Shown in pieces: positions 39,917-47,211 of a DNA stretch of 48,399 bases. Location: positions 1 through 48,399 of the forward strand of contig CAKUUM010000010.1 in the NCBI GenBank assembly GCA_934692905.1, in the 5' to 3' direction. Below the pieces are notes generated by a model that saw nothing but the letters and a program-made list of their open reading frames with translations, made no database searches and was not told the DNA's origin. Numbering within the stretch: position 1 is the first letter of the stretch; each line of letters opens with the position of its first letter. A program made the translations under genes and the position numbers. The stretch comes from an uncultured Bacteroidales bacterium (GTDB taxonomy: Bacteria; Bacteroidota; Bacteroidia; Bacteroidales; Paludibacteraceae).

Positions 39917-40519
39917 ATGATGGTAGAAAACAGAAGAGAGCATATCTTGCTGAAAGCGTTGGAGTTGTATATGATAGACGGGTATGCGAATGTGTCGATA
40001 ACCGACTTGCAGGCCGCCCTGAATATGGGACGGGGAACGCTATATTACTATTTCAAAGACAAAGACGAACTATTCGAAGAGGTGGTGAATACCTACCTCC
40101 TTATGCCGAAACAACAAGCCCTGAGCCGCGTCCAACACAGTGTGACCATCCCCGAGATGATAGAAGCCATGCTGGGGTATCTGGACAAACTGAAAGAGTT
40201 TCTGGGTATGGTGGAGAACAAGAATATCAACACGTCGAACGTGGTGACGGTGATGTACACCGCATATAGCAAGTTTCCGGAGTTGTACCGCAGGGCACGA
40301 CGGCTGTACGAGCAGGAACTGAACCTGTGGGTGGAGGCAATAAAGAACAGTATGCGCGCGGGCGAGATACGCGGGAACGTGCATATAGACACCATCGCGC
40401 ATATGTTTCTGCATATCAAGGACGGCTGGGACCCCGGACGAAGCGGCGTGCAAATGGACTTCAGCATCTTTCCGGAACAATACAACTACCTGTATGAGTT
40501 GATACGAAGAGACTCGTAG
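39917..40519 (+). CDS. TetR/AcrR family regulator
   Basis: A 200-residue transcription factor. The N-terminal domain (about 5-50) has the TetR helix-turn-helix: ILLKALELYMIDGYANVSIT, then DLQAALNMGRGTLYYYFKDK. The C-terminal ligand domain is of the kind seen in fatty-acid or quaternary-ligand sensors but gives no specific signal. It is transcribed away from the SDR-ALDH pair, so it most likely represses them. Two adjacent ATGs at 39917 and 39920 make the exact start uncertain by one codon. Confidence 0.9.
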   Translation: MMVENRREHILLKALELYMIDGYANVSITDLQAALNMGRGTLYYYFKDKDELFEEVVNTYLLMPKQQALSRVQHSVTIPEMIEAMLGYLDKLKEFLGMVENKNINTSNVVTVMYTAYSKFPELYRRARRLYEQELNLWVEAIKNSMRAGEIRGNVHIDTIAHMFLHIKDGWDPGRSGVQMDFSIFPEQYNYLYELIRRDS

Positions 40520-40795
40520 AGGGAGCGATGTGCCATATACTAATCTACTATAAATGCAGCATAGTCATGCAGTTCGTTCCGAACTGACCGCGGACGAGGG
40601 CGTCCGCGTCCCCGGCAGGCGCCCTTGGTAGATTATGAAAAGACAGGAAATGAAGTTGTCAATCACCCACTAATCACCCACTAATCACCCACTAATCACC
40701 TACTCATAACACGATAAATACACGAGAATATCACAGGATATTATAGGATATTACAGGATATTCCCGATGGGGGTATTTGTGTGCTGAGGAACGAA
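40520..40795. repeat. Gene-free stretch with the GC-rich repeat and TAATCACCC words
   Basis: Bases 40570-40619 are the clearest copy of the GC-rich repeat (CAGTTCGTTCCGAACTGACC, then GCGGACGAGGGCGTCCGC). Bases 40661-40704 are four 11-bp units of CTAATCACCCA type, and 40731-40764 are AGGATATTAT/AGGATATTAC words. No gene was seen. Confidence 0.82.
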
Positions 40796-40827
40796 TTTGT
40801 GTGTTCGGGAATAAATTAGTAACTTTG
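40796..40827 (+). promoter_or_regulatory. Bacteroidetes-type promoter of the acyl-CoA synthetase gene
   Basis: TTTG (40796-40799), 20 bases, TAACTTTG (40820-40827): exact match. Confidence 0.9.
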
Positions 40828-40910
40828 CCGCGTGAACTAAAATGCAGTTGAGAATAGTAATTCTAACCAATAAGAATAGTAATCCTAATAAAACAGAAAT
40901 TCAAATAGGT

Positions 40911-42812
40911 ATGAAAGAAAGATTGACTATCATTGACTTTGTGGAGAAATATACGGCGATGTATGCCGACCACGTGTTTCTGCGCGAGAAAATAGATAAT
41001 GTGTGGACCGAGACCACATACGCCCAGACACGCGAGCAGGCACACCTGATAGGTGCCGGACTGATGGCATTGGGTATGCAGAAAGGCGAGCGGGCGGCGT
41101 TGCTGTCCCAAGGGCGCAACCTGTGGGTTACAGGCGAACTGGGTATCCTGTATGCGGGCGGCGTGAACGTGCCGCTGAGCATCAAGTTGGCAGAGGCAAG
41201 CGACCTATTGTTCCGTATCCAACACTCTGATGCGAAATACATTATGACATCCGAGCAACAACTGCCGAAGATTCGCAAGATACTGCCCGAATGCCCCAAC
41301 GTGAAGTACGTGATAGTGTTCGACAAGTTGGGCAAATACGAAGACAAAGAGATTGGTATCGACCAGGTGATTGCCAAGGGCGAGTCGTTTCTCGCACACA
41401 ACGGCAAGGACTTTGAGGAGCGATACAAGTCGGTGGGACCTGACGATTACGCGAATATCAGTTACACATCGGGTACAACGGCCGACCCCAAGGGTATCCT
41501 GCTGACGCACCGCAACTACACGGCGAATGTGGAGCAGGCGCGCTCTATCATCGGCGTGGAGCCCGATGATGTGATGCTGATTATATTGCCATTGGACCAC
41601 TGCTTTGCGCACGTGGCGGGATTCTATACGATGATGTCGTATTGCGGCAGCATAGCCACAGTACCTGTGGGCAAGACCGCTATCGCAACGCTGAAGAATA
41701 TCCCATTGTCTATCAAGGAAGTACGCCCGATGGTGATGCTGTCGGTGCCCGCACTGGCACGTAACTTCCGCAAGAGCATTGAGACAAGTATCAAGCAAAA
41801 GGGCGCGACGGTGGAGAAACTCTACAACTTCGCCCTCAACAACGCCATTAAATATAATAAGGAGTATTGGAACCGCGGCGGCAAGGACTTCTGGCGAAAG
41901 CCGCTGGTGGATTTGTTCGACAAACTGATATTCAAGGCTGTGCGCGAGGGATTCGGCGGACGGATGAAGTTCTTTGTAGGCGGCGGTGCGCTATTAGACA
42001 TCGAGTTGCAACGCTACTTCTGCGCAGTGGGCATGCCGATGTTCCAAGGTTACGGACTGAGTGAGGCGACGCCGATTATCTGCGCCAACTCGACGGGACA
42101 CGCCATCTTCGGCTCGAGCGGACGCATAGTGTCGGATTTAGATTTGAAGATATGCGACGACGAGGGTAAGGAGGTGCCCGCAGGACAGAAAGGCGAGATA
42201 GTGATTCGCGGCGAGAACGTGATGGCAGGCTATTGGAAGAACCCCGAATCGACCGCCAAGACGATAGTGGACGGCTGGTTGCACACGGGCGATATGGGCT
42301 ATGTGCGCAAGGACCATCCTGGGTATCTGTGGGTGGTAGGTCGCTTCAAGTCGCTGCTAATCAGTTCGGACGGCGAGAAATACAGTCCGGAAGGTTACGA
42401 GGACAGTCTGACAGACGGCAGCAAATATATCGAGCAAGTGGTGCTGCACAACAACCAAGACCCGTACACGATAGTGCTGATAGTGCCGAACAAAGAGGCG
42501 TTACGCGAGTACGTGAATGGCAAGGGTATTGACCCCGCATCGTATGAGGGCAAGCGCGCTATGCTGCAGAAGGTTCAAGCCGAGGCAGACGAATACAAAA
42601 ACGGCAAGTTTGCCGGTATGTTCCCCGAGATGTGGCTGCCGAAAGCCATTGCGGTGCTGCCAGAAGCGTTTACGGAGCAGAACCACATGGTGAACTCGAC
42701 GATGAAGATTGTGCGGGGGAAGGTGGAGGAATACTACAAAGACCGCATCGAGTACGCCTACACGGCGGAAGGCAAGGACTTGTTCAACGAGAAGAATATG
42801 GCGGCGGTATAG
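40911..42812 (+). CDS. fadD: Long-chain fatty-acid-CoA ligase (AMP-binding)
   Basis: Activates fatty acids to acyl-CoA through an acyl-AMP intermediate; cytoplasmic or membrane-associated. The ANL-family P-loop is YTSGTTADPKGILLTH (185-200), followed by GYGLSEATPI, GEIVIRGENVMAGYW, the GWLHTGDMGY motif and a lysine-bearing C-terminal domain. At 633 residues it is the long bacterial ACSL type. The ATG at 40911 (MKERLTIIDFVEKY) aligns with the family; an in-frame ATG at 40842 would add 23 residues. It is followed after 10 bases by the DUF4837 lipoprotein. The gene symbol is a functional label; orthology to E. coli fadD is not implied. Confidence 0.92.
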   Translation: MKERLTIIDFVEKYTAMYADHVFLREKIDNVWTETTYAQTREQAHLIGAGLMALGMQKGERAALLSQGRNLWVTGELGILYAGGVNVPLSIKLAEASDLLFRIQHSDAKYIMTSEQQLPKIRKILPECPNVKYVIVFDKLGKYEDKEIGIDQVIAKGESFLAHNGKDFEERYKSVGPDDYANISYTSGTTADPKGILLTHRNYTANVEQARSIIGVEPDDVMLIILPLDHCFAHVAGFYTMMSYCGSIATVPVGKTAIATLKNIPLSIKEVRPMVMLSVPALARNFRKSIETSIKQKGATVEKLYNFALNNAIKYNKEYWNRGGKDFWRKPLVDLFDKLIFKAVREGFGGRMKFFVGGGALLDIELQRYFCAVGMPMFQGYGLSEATPIICANSTGHAIFGSSGRIVSDLDLKICDDEGKEVPAGQKGEIVIRGENVMAGYWKNPESTAKTIVDGWLHTGDMGYVRKDHPGYLWVVGRFKSLLISSDGEKYSPEGYEDSLTDGSKYIEQVVLHNNQDPYTIVLIVPNKEALREYVNGKGIDPASYEGKRAMLQKVQAEADEYKNGKFAGMFPEMWLPKAIAVLPEAFTEQNHMVNSTMKIVRGKVEEYYKDRIEYAYTAEGKDLFNEKNMAAV

Positions 42813-42822
42813 CCGGATACGT

Positions 42823-43974
42823 ATGAATAAGAAACAATATACAGGTCTTGTGCTCGCGGGCATGGCGTTGCTCTGCCTCTCGGGTTGCAAGCATGGTAGC
42901 GGGCGCACGCTGACCTCGGCAACAGGGTCGGTGTACGAGTGCCTGGTGGTGATGCAAAACAATGCCCTGACGCAGGACGAGAGGAACGAAATCAACCGCT
43001 ACAGCCTGGTGGACGGGGCGTCGGGATATAGCGAGCCCATCGCTATGACATACGACCTTGTGAGTGCGGTGATGGCTGCGCCGATGCCGTGCTTGCCGCA
43101 AGTGGAGCCGTATTTCAAACTGACACAGGTGGCTCCCACAGCATTTGACGATATGCTGAAGCCCACCCGCAATATATTGTTTGTGGATATTGACGCGAGC
43201 CGCTATACGCAGACCAAAGCCAAGGTGAGCACCAACTACTGGTCGCAGCCGCAAGCCGTATATCGCGTGCAAACGCCGTCGCAGAGTGAGTTTGTGGCGT
43301 ACTGGCTGGCGCACGGAAATGAGGTAAGGGACTGGTTTGTGGAGCAGGAGATACAGCGACAGAAGCGCTTCTACCGCGCAAGCACCAACAAGAAAGCACG
43401 TGCCATATTGGACAAGCAGATGCATTGCGACATGCTGGTGCCCGAAGACTATATGGTCATCATGGACACAGTGCTGGCAATGCGCAATGCACAATGCGCA
43501 ATGCACAATGAGGTCATAGAGCAGTCTGTGCACCTCTTGTGGTGCTGCAACAGCAAGGGGACCATGCGGCGTGACCTGGTGGTGTATGCCTACCCGTACA
43601 CCGACCCGCAGACCTTCACGGCGGAGTTCCTAAACAAGCAGCGTGACGAGGTGCTGGGGCGTGTGGTGACCGCAACGGTGGAAGGCAGCAGGATGGGGAC
43701 AGAGTATAAGGTGATTCCCCCCCAGATGCGCGAGATAAACGTGCAACATGGGCAGTACGCCGCCGAAGTGCGCGGGCTGTGGAAGATGTTGGGCGGTGAA
43801 GCCATGGGCGGACCTTACGTCAGCCTGTCGCGACTGGACCAAGTGAACGGCAACGTGGTGACGGCTGAGGCGTTTATCTATGGTCCCGGGCAAAAGAAAA
43901 GGACCGCGCTGCGTCAGGCCGAGGCTATACTGCGTACGATGACGCTACCTATAGATACCGTGGCGCAGAAGTAA
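42823..43974 (+). CDS. DUF4837 family lipoprotein
   Basis: A 383-residue lipoprotein: signal with L-S-G-C lipobox at Cys22, then two related halves of about 170 residues each (one around NILFVDIDASRYTQ and ANEV..W, the other around LVVYAYPYTDP and GTEYKVIPPQMREINVQHG), which is the DUF4837 pattern. Found in many Bacteroidales; the role is unknown. The ATG at 42823 starts the signal peptide; the frame is open further upstream inside the ligase gene and that part is rejected. At the junction of the two halves, AMRNAQCAMHNE is encoded by a CAATGCR heptad repeat in frame. A strong terminator follows. Confidence 0.9.
   Translation: MNKKQYTGLVLAGMALLCLSGCKHGSGRTLTSATGSVYECLVVMQNNALTQDERNEINRYSLVDGASGYSEPIAMTYDLVSAVMAAPMPCLPQVEPYFKLTQVAPTAFDDMLKPTRNILFVDIDASRYTQTKAKVSTNYWSQPQAVYRVQTPSQSEFVAYWLAHGNEVRDWFVEQEIQRQKRFYRASTNKKARAILDKQMHCDMLVPEDYMVIMDTVLAMRNAQCAMHNEVIEQSVHLLWCCNSKGTMRRDLVVYAYPYTDPQTFTAEFLNKQRDEVLGRVVTATVEGSRMGTEYKVIPPQMREINVQHGQYAAEVRGLWKMLGGEAMGGPYVSLSRLDQVNGNVVTAEAFIYGPGQKKRTALRQAEAILRTMTLPIDTVAQK
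43478..43510 (+). repeat. CAATGCR heptad repeat inside the DUF4837 gene
   Basis: Perfect alternation of CAATGCG and CAATGCA, four and a half units, translated as MRNAQCAMHN. Confidence 0.9.
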
Positions 43975-43995
43975 TACCTGTTTGAAATGTATTGG

Positions 43996-44028
43996 AAACG
44001 GCTGCCCGAGCGTATCGGACAGCCGTTT
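43996..44028. terminator. Bidirectional intrinsic terminator
   Basis: AAACGGCTGCCCGA pairs with TCGGACAGCCGTTT (one C-A mismatch on the plus strand, G-U on the minus) between the convergent DUF4837 and prfB genes; T-rich on both sides. Confidence 0.85.
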
Positions 44029-44054
44029 TCCTATTGCATCGCGGATAGCGGATG

Positions 44055-45161
44055 CTATTCGGGGAACTCCATGAGGTAGGCTTTGATGAAGGCGTCGAGG
44101 TCGCCGTCCATGACGGCATTGACATTGGAGGTCTGGTAGTTGGTACGGTGGTCCTTGACACGACGGTCGTCGAAGACATAAGAGCGAATCTGGGAACCCC
44201 ACTCAATCTTCTTCTTACCCGCTTCCACCTTCGCCGCTGCCTGCCGCCGCTTCTCCAACTCCAACTCGTACAACTGACTGCGGAGGTGACGGAGAGCGTT
44301 CTCGCGGTTCTTCGGCTGGTCGCGCGTTTCCGTGTTCTCGATTACGATTTCGTCAGGCTGATTGGTAAGCGGGTTGACGAACTTGTAATGCAACCGTACG
44401 CCCGACTCGACCTTATTGACGTTCTGTCCGCCTGCGCCCGAGGAACGGAAAGTATCCCAACTGATGCCTGCGGGGTTGACCTCTATCTCGATGGAGTCGT
44501 CGATGAGCGGCACAACGAATACGGACGCAAACGACGTCATACGCTTACCCTGTGCGTTATAGGGACTGACACGTACCAAGCGGTGTACGCCATTCTCGCT
44601 CTTGAGGTAGCCGTACGCCATGTCACCCTCGATGTTGAAGGTTACGGTCTTGATACCCGCCTCGTCGCCCTCCTGCAGGTTGGCAACGGTGACCTTGTAG
44701 TCGTGCTTCTCGCAATAACGCTGATACATACGCATGAGCATCTCCGCCCAGTCCTGCGCCTCGGTGCCGCCCGCGCCTGCTACAATCTTGAGCACCGCAG
44801 GCATCTGGTCCTCCTCGTGCGAAAGCATATTCTTCATCTCAAGGTCCTCCACCTCACGCAGTGCGCGGGCATAAGCGGCATCCACCTCTTCCTCTGTCAC
44901 AAGTTCCTCGCGGTAGTAATCGAAGGCAAGTTGCAGTTCCTCTACGGACGAGCGCACGCCTTCGTAGCCGTCTATCCAGCGTTTGATACCCTTGACCTTG
45001 CGCATCTGCGCCTCTGCGGCTTTGGCATCGTCCCAGAAGCCCGGGGCTTGGGTATGCAGTTCTTCTTCCTCGAGTTGGACGCGCTTCTCATCGATGGACA
45101 GGTATTGCTTGAGTTTGTCGGCGCGCTGTTGAATGTCTTTTAGTTGCTCTATTGTAATCAT
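44055..45161 (-). CDS. prfB: Peptide chain release factor 2
   Basis: Recognises UGA and UAA stop codons and releases the nascent chain. The 368 residues include the catalytic GGQ (244-246) in SGAGGQNVNKVES. The codon-recognition tripeptide aligned with E. coli SPF is SPY (199-201). The gene reads straight through from MITIEQLKDIQQRADKLKQY; the programmed +1 frameshift seen in many prfB genes is absent. It is the last gene of the minus-strand run from the window's right end, 33 bases after the cysteine-desulfidase-like gene. Confidence 0.97.
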   Translation of the reverse strand: MITIEQLKDIQQRADKLKQYLSIDEKRVQLEEEELHTQAPGFWDDAKAAEAQMRKVKGIKRWIDGYEGVRSSVEELQLAFDYYREELVTEEEVDAAYARALREVEDLEMKNMLSHEEDQMPAVLKIVAGAGGTEAQDWAEMLMRMYQRYCEKHDYKVTVANLQEGDEAGIKTVTFNIEGDMAYGYLKSENGVHRLVRVSPYNAQGKRMTSFASVFVVPLIDDSIEIEVNPAGISWDTFRSSGAGGQNVNKVESGVRLHYKFVNPLTNQPDEIVIENTETRDQPKNRENALRHLRSQLYELELEKRRQAAAKVEAGKKKIEWGSQIRSYVFDDRRVKDHRTNYQTSNVNAVMDGDLDAFIKAYLMEFPE

Positions 45162-45194
45162 ATATAACAGGGTTATTATTGCTTAGTTGCTGCT

Positions 45195-46481
45195 TTATTG
45201 CTGCTTGTGGGTCATGATGTCGAGAATGAGGTCGTCCGTCTGCGTCATGCCGTCATGCCCGATACGGGTGAGGTTGCGTATGGTACGGTCGATGTCCTCC
45301 TCGACAATGCCTTCGGTGCTGTCGGCATACGAATGCTGCATGGCAAGGAAAGCACTCATGATAGCGGTGGAGATACCACTGGTGACCTTGAGGGCACAGC
45401 CAGGTTTGGCTCCATCACAAATCATACCGGAGATGTTGGCAATCATGTTCTTGATTGCGTAGGTGATTTCGGTGTAGTTGCCACCCATGAGGTAGGTGAT
45501 GCCGACGGCTGAGCCGGTGGCTGCTACCACACAGCCGCAGAGTGCGGAGAGACGACCGAGCGACTGCTTGATGTAGATGACAGTGAGATTGCTGAGGGTG
45601 AGCGCGCGGAGCGTCTGCTCTTCCGTGCAGTGGTTCTCCTGTGCGTAGAGATAGACGGGTACGGAGCATGAGATGCCCTGATTGCCCGAGCCCGAGTTGC
45701 TCATCACCGGTACCATGGCTCCCGACATGCGTGCGTCGCATGCGCCACAGGTGTAACTGATGATTTTGGTGAACAGCGTATTGCCAAACAACGCCTCGAT
45801 AGCGGCATTGGGTGTGTCGGGGGTGATGTGCATCAGACGTCCGAGCCCGTGACCGTAAGAACCCGTGAAGGATGTTTCTGCCGCGCGGACATTCATCTTT
45901 GCGCCGTCGAGAAGGAATTGGACAGAGTCCAATGGCGTTGTGGTTGCGTAGTCGTAAACGGTACGCAACGTTAGTGGCGTTGCGTTGTTGGCTTCGCGTT
46001 GGGTGGTGCTTTGCACGTTGTTGGTTGTACGTTGGTTGTCTTCGACGAAGCGGGTGTGGTCACCTTGGATAGTGGCGTGGGCGGAGATGCCGTCCTTGGA
46101 CACTTCGGCACGGATATAGAGGACATCGGGCGCATCGGCGTCCACCTGAATGTCGGCGGGCACACGCTCCATATATGCCCGCGCGTAGGCTACGGCATCG
46201 GGTGTGGCATCGCGCAACACTTCGAGTTTATACCCGGACTTGCCGACGGTGGCACCCAAGGCAATGGCTATGGGAAGTCCCGTCATGCCCGTGTTGGGAA
46301 TACCTACCGCCATGGCGTTCTTGTAGATATTCTTGCTCAGATGCACGGTGATGCGGTCGGGCTCGGCTCCGAGAAGTTCGGTGGCACGTGCCACACAGAG
46401 TGCAACTGCTATCGGTTCGGTACAACCAATGGCAGGGATAACCTCCTGATGCAGGAGTTGAAGGATGTGTTCGCTATTCAT
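45195..46481 (-). CDS. L-cysteine desulfidase/L-serine dehydratase-like protein (UPF0597)
   Basis: Iron-sulfur-dependent enzyme of the UPF0597/CyuA family that breaks down L-cysteine to pyruvate, ammonia and sulfide. The conserved cysteines likely to hold the cluster appear in AIGCTEPIAVAL near the N-terminus, and in SYTCGACDARMSG, ALCGCVVAATGSAVG and CDGAKPGCALKV. The ATG at 46481 (MNSEHILQLLHQEVIPAIGC) is chosen; another at 46511 would extend into the upstream glycosyltransferase gene. The start overlaps that gene's end by 8 bases. At about residues 151-173 a low-complexity segment (NQRTTNNVQSTTQREANNAT) is encoded by heptad-like words (ACGTTGT, TGGTTGT on the plus strand) and looks inserted. 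Total 428 residues. Confidence 0.9.
   Translation of the reverse strand: MNSEHILQLLHQEVIPAIGCTEPIAVALCVARATELLGAEPDRITVHLSKNIYKNAMAVGIPNTGMTGLPIAIALGATVGKSGYKLEVLRDATPDAVAYARAYMERVPADIQVDADAPDVLYIRAEVSKDGISAHATIQGDHTRFVEDNQRTTNNVQSTTQREANNATPLTLRTVYDYATTTPLDSVQFLLDGAKMNVRAAETSFTGSYGHGLGRLMHITPDTPNAAIEALFGNTLFTKIISYTCGACDARMSGAMVPVMSNSGSGNQGISCSVPVYLYAQENHCTEEQTLRALTLSNLTVIYIKQSLGRLSALCGCVVAATGSAVGITYLMGGNYTEITYAIKNMIANISGMICDGAKPGCALKVTSGISTAIMSAFLAMQHSYADSTEGIVEEDIDRTIRNLTRIGHDGMTQTDDLILDIMTHKQQ
45980..46043 (-). repeat. Heptad-like repeat inside the UPF0597 gene
   Basis: Plus strand shows ACGTTGT, TGGTTGT, ACGTTGG and TTGTCTT in step, preceded by GCGTTGT and CGTTGGG words. Encodes the low-complexity segment in frame. 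Confidence 0.7.
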
Positions 46482-47205
46482 GGTATGCAAAATGTAATTT
46501 AAGTCGGACATAGGTATAGATAATCTGCAGTCGCAGTTTCCAATCGTGCGAGGCTGTATAGCGTTGGCGCAGGGCAGCGAAAAGGGTCTGCTCTGCCTGA
46601 CGGTTGCGTGCGGCAGTGGTGGAGTGGGGATTCAAGCGGTAGTTGTAACCCGTATAGTGTGCCATGCGGTAGGTCGGGTGCGCACTCCAAAGGTCAATGG
46701 AGAAGAGTACGTCTTCGTAAATTATGCCCTCGGTGAAAGTCAGGCGGTGACGTGTGAGAAAGTCGCGCCGGTAGAGCCTCATGCAAGGTGATGTGAACTG
46801 GAAGAACGTACGAGGACACTGCTCGGTGAGCACTTTGCCCTCTTGCACCCGACGGTAGCCTATTTGTACGATGTCGGTGTCGGGTTGGCAGGCTTTGAGG
46901 AGTGTCTGGTAGAAATCGGCATCAATGTAGTCGTCGGCGTCAATAAAAGAGATGTAGTCACCTATGGCGTGAAGCATACCGTTGTTGCGTGCTGCGGACT
47001 GCCCCAAGTCGGGCTGTGTGTACAGTTCCACGCGCGCATCGGCACGGGCATAGCGTTCCGCAATCGTCTGACTGTTGTCCGTAGAGCCGTCATTGACAAG
47101 GATAATCTGCAGGTTACGATGTGTCTGGCAGAGCAACGACTCAATGCATTGTGCCAAGTAGGGCTCGGCATTGTAAACGGGTACTATAACGCTGATTACG
47201 GGCAT
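46474..47205 (-). CDS. Family 2 glycosyltransferase
   Basis: A 243-residue GT-A fold glycosyltransferase. The N-terminal VSVIVPVYNAEPYLAQCIES-like strand and helix, NDGSTDNS (38-45) and DADD (89-92, the metal-binding DxD) are the family signature. Cytoplasmic, building surface polysaccharide or a lipid-linked glycan. The short length and lack of a C-terminal membrane segment fit a soluble transferase. It begins 6 bases after the GT4 gene and overlaps the desulfidase-like start. Confidence 0.94.
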   Translation of the reverse strand: MPVISVIVPVYNAEPYLAQCIESLLCQTHRNLQIILVNDGSTDNSQTIAERYARADARVELYTQPDLGQSAARNNGMLHAIGDYISFIDADDYIDADFYQTLLKACQPDTDIVQIGYRRVQEGKVLTEQCPRTFFQFTSPCMRLYRRDFLTRHRLTFTEGIIYEDVLFSIDLWSAHPTYRMAHYTGYNYRLNPHSTTAARNRQAEQTLFAALRQRYTASHDWKLRLQIIYTYVRLKLHFAYHE

Positions 47206-47211
47206 GATTAT

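Noticed and set aside
44052..45143. A 363-codon open frame opposite prfB.
   Set aside because: prfB is complete with GGQ; antisense shadow.
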